Assembly (NCBI GenBank): GCA_026419775.2
Contig: JAOPGA020000125.1
Location: forward strand, 1-28,326
Direction: 5' to 3'
Source of the DNA: Acrasis kona
Lineage: Eukaryota > Heterolobosea > Eutetramitea > Acrasida > Acrasidae
Length of the DNA: 28,326 bases
Shown here piece by piece: positions 10,112-19,160 of the stretch. The translations under genes were made by a program, and so were the position numbers. Under the pieces are notes generated by a model. The model was not told the DNA's origin. It made no database searches and saw only the letters and a program-made list of their open reading frames with translations. Every line of letters starts with the position of its first letter. Position 1 is the first letter of the stretch.

Positions 10112-10801
10112 TCACGGGGGTAACATGGATTTCATCATGTCAGGTTCAAGATTGAGCAGATTGTAACTTAGTAACCAAAGATGATGCTCTTTTAAGAAGT
10201 CCGCGACATTCTTTTTCACATTGGACAAATCCAAAAAGTAATATAAGTTAACTGGATCAAAGTACCTAGTCACATTGTCTAAACCGGTGGTCCCATCGAA
10301 CAGATGGACTAGCATCTCACGACAACTTTTCCAAATTGTGAGAAGCACACCCAATGATGCAAGTGGCTGTGTTTCTTGTTCTTGTTGGCTGATTCCAACA
10401 TGGCGTCAAGCCATAGAGTAGGGGCCATCCATTCATAACTATGTACAGTCGCATTCTTGAGGTCGGCAAGCTAGTAGTAGATGGTTGACAACTTCAGATT
10501 CAAGAGATTTCAAAAAAGTTCTTAATATTTTTGATGGATAAATAAATCTTCACATTTACTTTCTCACACACAATAGTTTTGCACCTTCAAAAAGAGCTAC
10601 TGTTGAATAAGGAGACTTCCATACTTTAGAAGATTCTCGGTCAATCAAACTAATTAACTGTCAGAAAAATGCATCCTCTAAATGTTTAGGTATAATATTA
10701 CGCGGCAAATTATTGTCAACTGGAATTAAATCTTCGGGTATTTTAAAAATTAACCTTGCACCGTTTTGCATAATTTCAAAAGCAGAAAATGGATATTCCC
10801 C
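10112..10801 (-). pseudogene. Decayed gene with a relic intron, unknown family
   Basis: The minus strand reads as coding in pieces. From 10801 comes a block with FSAFEIMQNG, IFKIPEDLIP and NLPRNIIPKHLEDAFF, then an in-frame TGA (10661-10663). A second block (QLISLIDRESSKVWKSPYS, ALFEGAKLLCVRK) ends at a GT-AG segment of 39 nt (10521-10559), the size of host introns. After it come TFLKSLESEVVNHLL, a one-base shift, a block with SYEWMAPTLWLDAML, another shift and a final block (LLTIWKSCREMLVHLFDG to KSMLPP) with a stop at 10112. I recognise no family. An intron of host type favours a dead host gene over a transposon. Boundaries are approximate at the 5' side. Confidence 0.45.
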
Positions 10802-11013
10802 TAAACATTAAAAATTTATTATTAACTCTTCTTCGGTCCCAAAATTTTTGAGTCTCATAACGATGCATACAATTGATATAAACGAAGAAAATTGAAAAAA
10901 AGATGTTGAAAAGTCACTTGGGCACCCATGCCCCAGCGTATTTTAATGTGTTTTCTAAGGTCAATTTCGGTCAACCCAGAGCCAAATAAATGTGTGGAGT
11001 GGTTATGAGTTAA
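10802..11013. other. Gap with no recognisable gene
   Basis: AT-rich sequence between two decayed minus-strand genes. I see no ORF or repeat that I can support. Confidence 0.4.
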
Positions 11014-11793
11014 TTAGACATAATATGTATCATCATACGCACCTCTATTGGGTGGACTCCTTATCTTGTTAGACATTCCTCCTTGTCTTGGCCTATAGTA
11101 AGGATTATAAGGCATGGAATACTTTGCTTGTTGCATCATCATCATTGGTACAGTCATTTGTGGGATAATGATAGGATCTTGATTTTTCAGGAAAAATCTG
11201 GGATACTTGAGTCATAATTATCATCAACCAACAAAATGGTATAGTCAGTTGTGTTTTATTGTTGAGAAGCTTAAAGATAACTAGCACAATCATTAACGCA
11301 TGTTTTATTGTTGAGAAAATATAGAGGGTGAATGGGGTTAGTGTCTTGGTAGTGGATTTGTCATCAGATGACAAAAACTCAAAAACCTGGCAAGCTCAAA
11401 ATGATTAATAAGAGCTGTCTTCCAAATGTTTAACTTGAAACACTATTGTGGTCCAAGATTATGTCTGGATTCATTTGCAACTTTGATCATTTTGTCTAGT
11501 TTCAGTTTAGGGTCAAACTATTTGAGGTTTCTTAACACTTCACAATCGACTAACTTGGTCAATTTTTTATTGACATCTTGAACAGCCTTATCAGTGGTAG
11601 CATGTAACTGTAGCAGACTAATCATATCACCTTGTAAGGAAGTGATATTCTCACAGACAGTCTCAATTGTAGCTGGGGTAACAACTCCTTGTTGGAGCGT
11701 ATTAATGTCTGAATGTAGATCAGTCAGTTGTTCACCACTAGCAATTTGGGACATATTAATGTCAGTATCTTCAAAGATTAGCTCTTGAAACAT
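11014..11793 (-). pseudogene. Remnant of a coiled-coil protein gene with a Pro/Tyr-rich tail
   Basis: An ATG at 11793 opens 91 codons of coiled-coil character (DLHSDINTLQQG, ETVCENITSLQGDMISLL, DKAVQDVNKKLTKLVD). After its stop at 11518 the same frame continues with protein-like sequence (FDPKLKLDKMIKVANESRH), broken by further stops. Near the end it gives MMMMQQAKYSMPYNPYYRPRQ, then SPPNRGAYDDTYYV and a stop at 11014. The order coiled coil then Pro/Tyr-rich tail resembles the intact 336-residue protein at 24777, but I see no alignable similarity. The intact plus-strand ORF at 12138 is divergent from it. It may be a partner gene of a dead element. The 91-residue N-terminal piece could still be translated. 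Confidence 0.4.
11252..11317. repeat. 17-bp direct repeat
   Basis: TGTTTTATTGTTGAGAA is found at 11252-11268 and 11301-11317, 49 bases apart, within the decayed coiled-coil gene. Confidence 0.7.
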
Positions 11794-12137
11794 GGTTTTG
11801 TTTCTAAAAAAGTGAATGTATATTCATTATACAATAGCTTTTTATACAGAAGTGGAGATCAATTGAGATTTAACAAACATTACTGAATGGATAAAATTGT
11901 ATAGTAGATAATGAGCTAAAAATTGTAAAATTCATACATAGTTACTAAATTAAAATTTTTTTGTAAAAACACTTGATTACACACAAATATAGCAAGTCTA
12001 ATATTGTAAAATGGATGACACTATTATTGTATTAGTAGATTATTACTTGTTATATACGATTGATTTTGATCGCTAATAAAAATAAATAATGAGTCTGTAC
12101 TTCTGTGATTTGACTAATAATTCACCTTGACAAAGAT
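11794..12137. promoter_or_regulatory. Divergent intergenic region, AT-rich
   Basis: It separates the starts of the coiled-coil remnant (-) and of the 201-residue ORF (+), so it is a candidate shared promoter. TTATATAC near 12050 is TATA-like. No palindrome comparable to the other divergent gaps was seen. Confidence 0.3.
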
Positions 12138-12743
12138 ATGAGTAGGAGAAGACATTTTGTCAGAAAAAGTGTTAATCATATATTGAACTTGTGTATGGAA
12201 CATCTGTCAAATAATGGAAATTTCCTACTTCAAAGATTTGAAACCTCAAGATTATATTATATTGATGGAGATTATTTAAAGTACCAAGAATTTGATAGTA
12301 AAGAATTTTCAGACCCAGTAGTAGAAAAGTGTGCTTTCATTACAGATATGTATTGTGAACTACCATATTTGTGGGATATTCTAGAATGCTACAAAGTAAA
12401 AGAATTTTATTCTGTTAATACCATAAAGCCATATTTATATGCATTTGTGGAACATTTGACTGATAGTTCCTTAGCTATTTATGTCAGATCTAGTGGTAAG
12501 ATCAATAGAGTCTATAATAGATTTTCATTATTAAAATCCAAACCGGATGACGGTGGACTAGTTTTTGCTGCAGGTTCAGTTTCTAAGTATTTTGTACCTG
12601 GGGTTTTAATTCTCAGACAATTTGATACTATTGAGAAAGCCAAAAAAGCAGAAATGGAATATGTCAATTATATTATCAATCACTTTTCTGAAGAAAAAGG
12701 ACATAATTTGTATCATATTGTGAATAAAACTTTGTGTTATTAA
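12138..12743 (+). CDS. Unknown 201-residue protein
   Basis: An uninterrupted ORF with an ATG start and a basic N-terminus (MSRRRHFVRKSVNH). The C-terminal half has SLAIYVRSSGKINRVYNRFS followed by ILRQFDTIEKAKKAEMEYVNYIINHF and HNLYHIV. The order YxR...R...(A)xxxE...I...N is loosely like the second half of a GIY-YIG nuclease, but the GIY and YIG signatures are not clear, so this is only a hint. Codon use is as AT-rich as the surrounding mobile DNA. It is divergent from the coiled-coil remnant. It could belong to an element whose ends I could not find, or be a host orphan gene. Confidence 0.5.
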   Translation: MSRRRHFVRKSVNHILNLCMEHLSNNGNFLLQRFETSRLYYIDGDYLKYQEFDSKEFSDPVVEKCAFITDMYCELPYLWDILECYKVKEFYSVNTIKPYLYAFVEHLTDSSLAIYVRSSGKINRVYNRFSLLKSKPDDGGLVFAAGSVSKYFVPGVLILRQFDTIEKAKKAEMEYVNYIINHFSEEKGHNLYHIVNKTLCY

Positions 12744-13307
12744 TTATTTGAGATTAATTAATTAAATGTTATAGTGGTAACAAAAAATTCTTTTATTTTT
12801 TAATGTTGGTAAAGTACATCATGTCTTTCCACTGATTATGCTTTTCAGCACATGAATAAATAAATTACTATTTTAAGATAAATTAAGATATTAATTGACC
12901 ACATGGCCACTCTTATATTGTTCTGTTGATAAGGGAGTAATAGCATTTTATTAATATACAAATTTTAAAGTGGTCATATAACTGAAAATATCAACCATTT
13001 TGATGAAGACCTCTTACTCCATCTGGCACGCGCATTGCGCAACGCACACCATCAAATTCGCCAAGCTAGGCGGGCCTTCAGCTGTATAGAGTCATTTATA
13101 AATATGTAATTAATAAAGCTTTTTGCAGAATGCAATTTATAAAAAACAGTACGACTGTTCAATGTATATATGTATGTATACAAACCTTAAGCTGTCTTGT
13201 TTGGGCCGGCGCCTTCTTGTTGTCAGATAGACTTATTTTATGATACTGTTAGACACACAAGTCTACAGTTGGTCAACCTGATTCCATTTGGACGATATTG
13301 AACTATA
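12744..13307. other. Gap holding a candidate transposon end
   Basis: It contains TTAA at 12965-12968 directly followed by AGTGGTCATATAAC (12969-12982), a possible piggyBac-type left end, and a nearby opposite-facing TTGACCACATGGCCACTC from 12897. Two GC-rich patches (13028-13080 and 13203-13218) stand out against the AT-rich background. No gene is seen. Confidence 0.3.
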
Positions 13308-14730
13308 TTAATAATTTATATAATAATATTGAATAGTGCCATTTCTATAAATAACAATAATGACATTATATAACACAAAGTCATCAAAACCACTCTGATA
13401 CAGTGTAAATGGAAGACTCCAGAATTTAAATGAGCCTTTTATAAGTGAACCTCGCAGCAAATTGCTGCAAATCAGTTTATTAATTGATTGCATTGCATCA
13501 TATGTATATGGCAAGTTTCTGCAACAATTTAGAAAAACATGGGTTTGGTCCTCATGTTGCAAACAACACCTTGGGCTTGGTTGATTATTTCACCCCATAT
13601 ATTGGAGTTAGGACCATCAATAATAGCAATGTATTCAGCAATTGTTAAATCCAACCTAACTAACCCTACACTGTCAGACATTTGGCAAATCAGATCTCTT
13701 GCAAGCTTGCCAAGGTTGAAAAGTAGTGCGCTCTCAATTTTCTCGCCCATTGGAGTTGTTGATACGTATCTTTGAATAATTTTGAATTTTTTCTCTTCAA
13801 AATCCTTGGATCCACGGCTTTTCCATTGGCAACAAGCTCCTTGTAACAAAACTCAAGTATTTTAAAGTCATTGGTTTTGGTGTCTTTTTTTGTAAAAGGC
13901 AAATAGATCTTTTTATTGATTTTCTTGATGACACTCAAAAATATTTGATGCAACGCTTGATTTCCAAGGCTTGTTCCAGATTGGACAATGTCATTGCAAA
14001 TTTGGAACATGAGGTTCTTTATTTATCGCTGTCAAAGGAAATGTCATACTTCTTGGCAATATTAAAAAACTGCTGGCTACCTAGACGAAATGCAAATGCA
14101 TCCAGTAAGAATTGTTTGTACTTCTTGTTATTGGAAGAGTCCAACTCCCCTACCAATTGATTGGTAATAATCCCGGTGCTCACTATCAAACTACAGGCGT
14201 CAAGATCCTTATCCTTGTACCTTTGTTGAAGGGTGGTGAGTAGTTTTGGAGCTCTAATATTGTTTTGATTAAATAGTGACCTCATCAGGTTTGGGACACT
14301 CTTTGTAATATTGAGTACATGAAGGGCTTTGCTCAATACAATGATGTTGTTGACGCTTGATTTGATGTTGACAGTGAGCTGCCAAAGCATGCTGACTTCC
14401 CTTTGCTGACTCTCTCAATGACTTGTGTCCACTGCTTTACGTCCAGGGGATAGTACTCTGTAAGAACACATCTTGATTCCATTTTTCAAATTGACAAGTT
14501 GACTTGATTTTGGATGTGATTATACAAAGGGTTAAAGCTTTCAAGTTAAAATAGGTGGACTTGTAAACATGGATGGTGTGGCAGGAGATATCAATGTTGA
14601 ATTCATGGGTATGTTAGGCTCATCAAAGAGGGTGTCATTGTCAACTGATAGAGAGAATCTCTGTAGTACTGCTGTCCTTCTTTTCTTTTTAGCTGTCTGC
14701 TTCCCTCTTGCAATTAACTCCCTTGATTTT
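13308..14730 (-). pseudogene. Unknown minus-strand gene, probable partner of the piggyBac-like transposase
   Basis: Protein-like sequence runs through several frames: a 5' block at 14730-14545 (ELIARGKQTAKKKRR, then a Ser/Pro/Thr stretch), a block at 14390-14019 (NNIIVLSKALHVLNITKSVP, YKDKDLDACSLIVSTGII), one at 14010-13690 (DIVQSGTSLGNQALHQIFLS), one at 13849-13529 (IIQRYVSTTPMGEKIESALL, LDLTIAEYIAIIDGPNSN) and a tail to 13308. At least three frame shifts separate them. I recognise no family. Beyond the hAT insertion, at 17390, an ATG opens MDSILTKCLKTIF on the same strand just downstream of a TATA-like palindrome, so the gene probably began there and ran away from the transposase gene. The role may be that of an accessory transposition protein, by position only. 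Confidence 0.4.
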
Positions 14731-14732
14731 TA

Positions 14733-14740
14733 AAAATTGT
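14733..14740 (+). repeat. hAT target-site duplication, left copy
   Basis: AAAATTGT directly before the left inverted repeat. The identical eight bases follow the right one at 17353-17360. Eight bases is the hAT hallmark. Confidence 0.95.
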
Positions 14741-14759
14741 TAGGACTCTATATGGATCG
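14741..14759 (+). repeat. hAT left terminal inverted repeat
   Basis: TAGGACTCTATATGGATCG, identical to the reverse complement of 17334-17352. Confidence 0.95.
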
Positions 14760-14906
14760 AGTTGGATTGATTCAGAGTTTTTGTAATAATCCGACTCGTA
14801 TTCGTATCTAAACAACCAATACCCGATCATGATTTGATCCTTTATTTTGAGTTAGAGTTTTGAATAATATTATTGAAAGACAATAATTAAAAGATTACTA
14901 AATTTA

Positions 14907-16784
14907 TTAAAAACTGGACTTTAACATCATCAAACTCTTAAAAGTAGAGGCATGGAGTGAATACCTATTTCCTTGTACATTGGATGCAACACTGAACATT
15001 CTCTCACAATCAACAGATGCGGCTGGAATGGCCAAGTAGTCACGTGCAACTGGAGACATCAATGGGTAATCGTGCCTGTGGTCTCTCCACCACTCCATAA
15101 GATTAAAATCAGGGCGAAGATTGATGTAGACTGGAGAGTTAAAGTACAAATCAATGTCATTTTGTACTACTTGTGGTGTGTCTTTTAACATGCGATCAAT
15201 AATTGAGTTAGTGTTGGATGGTGTGACAGCTGGAACAGGAGTCATGGTATAATCAATTTTCAATTTTTGGATGATGTAATTACATACGCTCACAGCCTCA
15301 GTACCCAATTGTTTGTGTAGAAATGATGTCTTGAAGCGTGGATCAAGCATGCATGCAACAAAATAAGCATCATTACCGTCCATTAAATAGTAGTACTTCT
15401 TGAAATGCTCCTTTCCAGACTTTACTGCACTTGTAATTAGGGCATCAACATTTTCATAACCGTTTGAACTGGATATGATATCATCAAGGTGGTTNCTGAT
15501 CTCATAATAGATGGGCAATGACAATGTGATTTGTGGCGACGCTTCTGAAACTTGCTTGGTGACCTTATCAAAGTAACAGAGAACCTTTTGCAAATTTTCT
15601 AGGTGCTTCCACTCCATGTCACTGATCTTGTATGACTCCATGTTACCAATTGTCTGAATGTACATGTTGAATTGCTTCTTGTACTCACACGCTACCTGAA
15701 CCATATAAAAAGTAGAGTTCCAACGAGTGGCTACATCATAAGGAATCTGCTTCTGTGATACACTTGTTTGCAAATGTAATTCCAAGAATCACGGCATTGT
15801 GGGGATCTGCTGATGTGCACTGCTACCACGCGCACCTTCATCACAGGGCTCATTTCAATTTGTAGGCCAGGATTACTTGGTTCAGTAAGCTTTAATGCCT
15901 GCTCTATTGTTCCTGACTTCAACTCGCTTAATATGGTTTGAGCAATTAAATTAACTGTATGTGCAAGGCAACGGATATAGTACTCCTTCTGGAAGTTTGG
16001 AATTGACAATGATAAATGCTCCACTAGTGTGTGGTTGTTGGACGCGCTGTCAGAAGTAAGTGCAAACAATTTGTCTTGAACACCAAGTGACCTCAGGCTC
16101 TCATACAGATACGCTGCCAAATTTTCTCCTGTATGACTTCCGTAGAGGCGTATGAAATCAAAAACTTGTTCTCTGTAATCAAAGGATTCTGTTACCCAGT
16201 GACCAACAACTCCAAGGAATGGTATGTTACTCTGGCTTGTCCAACAGTCGATTGATACTTAATGTTATTGCCGACTTGATTGGTAGCTCGATGTTGTGGC
16301 TTTCAAAGAGTTGGCGAAAGCTAGGATCTTGGACGCATGTAAACGGCTGGTTTGTTTTTACAACCCACCTGACTAGTGCTTCCTGCGGAGGGATTGCCAC
16401 AACTGCTCTTGTTTATTTAGTGTTGTCTTCCACAATCTCACGGTGGTGGGACCTAAAATGACGTAGGATGTTTGAGGTGGACCCTTTTAGCTTGGCATAG
16501 TCCCACTTCTGCTGTTCACCTATCAGCCTGCATGGCTCGCAAATCAAAACTTCATCTGCTTTTTTCCCAGAAATTGTAAACCCAGAAAACTTGTATTTGA
16601 GGTAATCTCTGACCCAGCTCTTCTTCGTTTTCTTGGAGGATGCTTTTAGAGGGGGTGTTGGAGGGAGTGCCGGTCTATCAAGCTCTTGGAATTGCACTGT
16701 CTCCTCGCTTTGGAACTCCTGTGATGAGTTGTGATTGTCTTCATCAAGGTGGGAGAAACTGACAGAGACACCACGTGTGTGCAT
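14907..16784 (-). pseudogene. hAT transposase with BED finger, frame-broken
   Basis: Cut-and-paste transposase. From the ATG at 16784 the N-terminus is Ser/Pro-rich, followed by a BED-type zinc finger (WVRDYLKYKF, then CEPC and ILRHFRSHH). Next come the region before the catalytic core (PPQEALVRWVVKTNQPF, FRQLFESHNIELPIKSA), the core (IDCWTSQSNIPFLGVVGHWV, FALTSDSASNNHTLVEHL, RCLAHTVNLIAQ), VATRWNSTFYM, and the C-terminal dimerisation region ending at 14907 (PLMSPVARDYLAIPAASVDCERMFS). Breaks seen: a one-base shift after the BED finger near 16411, a shift with loss of roughly 40 codons before IDCWTS near 16255, and a shift near 15785. The acidic and aromatic core residues that remain look conserved. 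As it stands it should not give a full transposase. Confidence 0.9.
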
Positions 16785-16930
16785 TGTCTTATTTGATTGC
16801 AATTTTTCAATTTAAAAGGACGTATTTATAGGAGGACTGCGCTGTTTTTAATTCAGCGATTCGGCATAACCTTCGGAGTTTGCGTGCTTTTCAGCGGAAA
16901 GAATTAATACCTACACAAAAAAAAAACAAC
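16785..16930. promoter_or_regulatory. hAT bidirectional promoter
   Basis: 146 bases between the starts of the transposase (-) and the small ORF (+). TATTTATA at about 16824 is TATA-like. Confidence 0.4.
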
Positions 16931-17179
16931 ATGAGTGGAACACGGCACGACCCAATTATTGTTGGAGAGGATCAATGTGTTATTGTTTTAGTTACACAAG
17001 ACAATAGAAAGAATTATGCAACCAAGATGTTGAAGAAGAGGACAACACAAATCACTTTAACACAGATGCCAAACAACACTGTCATTAGAGCAATGGACAT
17101 TAAGCAAAAAAAGAGATGTGATGGCTTGGACTTTGGGTATACACAACCAAGTGGAGATAATACTGATGGTTTTTTCTAA
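16931..17179 (+). CDS. hAT accessory ORF, 82 residues
   Basis: Begins with ATG after an A-rich leader (AAAACAACATGAGT) and lies wholly inside the hAT element. The product is basic and polar: MSGTRHDPIIVGEDQCVIVL, NRKNYATKMLKKRTTQITL, DIKQKKRCDGLDFG. There is no zinc finger or membrane segment. I know of no standard hAT accessory protein like it. It could be a small regulator or DNA-binding helper, or a protein captured from the host. The frame is intact while the transposase is broken. Confidence 0.5.
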   Translation: MSGTRHDPIIVGEDQCVIVLVTQDNRKNYATKMLKKRTTQITLTQMPNNTVIRAMDIKQKKRCDGLDFGYTQPSGDNTDGFF

Positions 17180-17333
17180 TAAATATATTTACTTTAAAAT
17201 ATTTGTAACTGCAATGACTCAAGGATAATTTTGATGGATACGGATAGTGGAACGAGTTTTCGATCCGTACTCAACTCGCTAACTCAGTATTACCAAAATT
17301 GTCACGAGTTTGGATCGAGTCTTTGGATCAATC

Positions 17334-17352
17334 CGATCCATATAGAGTCCTA
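17334..17352 (-). repeat. hAT right terminal inverted repeat
   Basis: Exact reverse complement of the left repeat at 14741-14759. Confidence 0.95.
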
Positions 17353-17360
17353 AAAATTGT
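17353..17360 (+). repeat. hAT target-site duplication, right copy
   Basis: AAAATTGT, identical to 14733-14740. Confidence 0.95.
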
Positions 17361-17419
17361 CTTTAAGCACTTGGTTAATATCGAGTCCATAATCTCTCTA
17401 AAAAAGGACTTACCAGAGA

Positions 17420-17437
17420 TATAAAAGTTCTTTTATA
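17420..17437. promoter_or_regulatory. Palindromic double TATA box
   Basis: TATAAAAGTTCTTTTATA reads TATAAAAG on both strands. It is about 100 bases before the transposase ATG (17537, +) and about 40 before an ATG on the minus strand (17390), so one element can position transcription both ways. Confidence 0.55.
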
Positions 17438-17536
17438 CCTCTGTTAGACTTTCTCCTCCCTTAGATTTTGAGACGTAGAGTTGTAATCAATAAATAATCT
17501 ATTTTAAACTTCAATGATAAAAATCTGAACACAAAC

Positions 17537-19160
17537 ATGGCTCGCAAGGCACCAAATAAGAAAGTGGCACCAAAGAACAAGGCAACACCCAAAAACACGA
17601 TATCGCAGGAGTCTGGTGGTAATTTTGTTTTCCAATTTGATAATTACACTCAACAGGCTGCAAGCAACTTCTTTGTACCTATACCAAACAGTTCTGTTGA
17701 TGATGATGCCACATATAGAGAGCCACCTGCAGCACAAGTAAACAACACATCTGCATCAACATCACAATCAGTTTTAGGAAAGAGGAAAAGAATCGACGAT
17801 GGTCCTTGCTATGACCAGCATTCAGAAATAGCATTTTGTGTAAATAAGTTTATACCACTAAAACCAGCAGTACCAACACTCACAATATCATCCCAGGCGG
17901 ATAATAGTTTAGCGGTTGAAGTCGAGTTTGAGGATAAGGAATATGCGTACCACCATTTTGCTCATGTTGACAATGAAGTTTTTAATGTAAAGGAAAAGCC
18001 ACCTAAACCAACTAAAAGAACATGTGGGGAAAATGTGACACCTCTTGATGCGTTTAACAAAATCTTCGAGCCATTCTACTCCATTCTTAAAAATGGGATG
18101 AACGATGCACGAAAAGCGCATTATTTGTAAACCACATCCATATGGTAACAAGTTTGAAACAATTTGTGTTGAGGACACATTCTTTCATAAAATTATCTTC
18201 CACAGAAGGACAGAAGAGGACTTGCCTAAAGTGATGCTTGCTAAAGACAAACAACCAAAACTAAATCGAGCTGATCTCAAGCCAGTTGAAAAGAGTACAG
18301 TTGCAAAAGTTTCAATGGAACTCTGTTCAAACCTTGAGCCAAATAAGCATGTTGTTGTTGGTGATAGATGGTTTGGGAACTTGAGTGTATCCACTGAGCT
18401 GAAAAGTGCTGGTATTGATTCTGTGTTAAAGTGTATGAATAATTGGCCAACAGATCTCTGGGATGAAGTTCATGATGTCCCTAAGAACAAATATGGTCTC
18501 AAGTGTGCAACAACTTTGAATGATTTGAATGAAAGAGTGTATTGTTTTTCAAAGGAGAAGGAGATTGAAGATGACGTGAAGGACAAAGAGGATGGCAACG
18601 GAAAGCATGAAAACCTCCTATCAACAATTAAGTTTGACGGCTATGTAAAAACAAAAATACTAACTGTGAACAATGAAAAAGAGCGGATTGAAAAAGATGT
18701 TGTTCTTCATGAAGCATTTAGCTTCTACAATGATGTTTCTGGTTTTGTTGATGAAGCTAATTGTTCTATTATGTCTGCTAACTTCCATCACCGTATATAT
18801 CAATATCAGACAAGTTTATTTGTTTTTTTCTTGTGTATGATTGCACATAATGCACGAATACTTTATAATGTTAAAACAAACTCAAAGCTTAGCCAAGTTG
18901 AGTTCCTCAAGAAGCTGTCAAATGAGTTGTGTCCAAGAGAGAAGAAGGTTGTAAGGCACTCATTTAAAAAGATGGCTACTAACAAAAGGAGCAACTGTGT
19001 AGTTTGTTATTGGAAGAAAGTACATAATGGTACTCCCAAGAAAGAAATTTCACGGAATAAGAGCACTTTTGGCTGTGATAAGTGTGGGAAATGCATGTGT
19101 AGAAAATGCTTTGATTCATTTGATCACTCAATGTACGCAGAGTCTATTAAACGTTTATAA
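17537..19160 (+). pseudogene. piggyBac-like transposase, internally deleted
   Basis: The DDE_Tnp_1_7 (piggyBac) type is seen in three parts. The N-terminal part (17537-18130) is Lys-rich then low-complexity, with GKRKRIDDG as a possible nuclear signal and NVTPLDAFNKIFEPFYS entering the conserved N-terminal domain. The core (from 18105) has CKPHPYGNKFETICVED, VVVGDRWFGNLSVSTELKSAGI with the second catalytic Asp, and SFYNDVSGFVDEANC. The C-terminal cysteine-rich finger is CVVCYWKK, CDKCGKCMCRKCF. The two frames overlap by 26 bases, and the segment that should hold the first catalytic Asp (between NDARKAHYL and the KPHPYGN block, more than 100 residues in the family) is missing. The enzyme is therefore dead. 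Confidence 0.8.

Larger units (their letters stand above)
14741..17352. mobile_element. hAT DNA transposon, 2612 bp, with divergent second ORF
   Basis: Terminal inverted repeats of 19 bp are perfect (TAGGACTCTATATGGATCG at 14741-14759, its complement at 17334-17352), and the 8-bp target duplication AAAATTGT is perfect. Subterminal regions on both sides contain repeated CGAGTT/AACTCG and GATCC/GGATC words, probable transposase-binding sites. Inside are a damaged transposase gene (-) and an 82-codon ORF (+) that diverge from one promoter. Perfect ends suggest a recent jump, yet the transposase has several frame breaks. It may have been mobilised in trans, or the reading-frame changes may partly be assembly errors (one base at 15495 is unresolved, N). 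Confidence 0.95.

Noticed and set aside
11105-11374. 89-codon minus-strand frame with hydrophobic stretch
   Set aside because: Starts with a non-ATG-like context and crosses a direct repeat; the neighbouring frame gives a more protein-like tail, so this one was not accepted.
16880-16930. Longer N-terminus for the hAT accessory ORF
   Set aside because: The extension begins with TTG. The ATG at 16931 follows an A-rich leader like those of neighbouring genes.
18105-19160. The piggyBac-like core read as an independent gene from its own ATG
   Set aside because: The N-terminal DNA-binding part and the first catalytic Asp are absent from it, and it continues the upstream relic. It is better seen as part of a deleted transposase.
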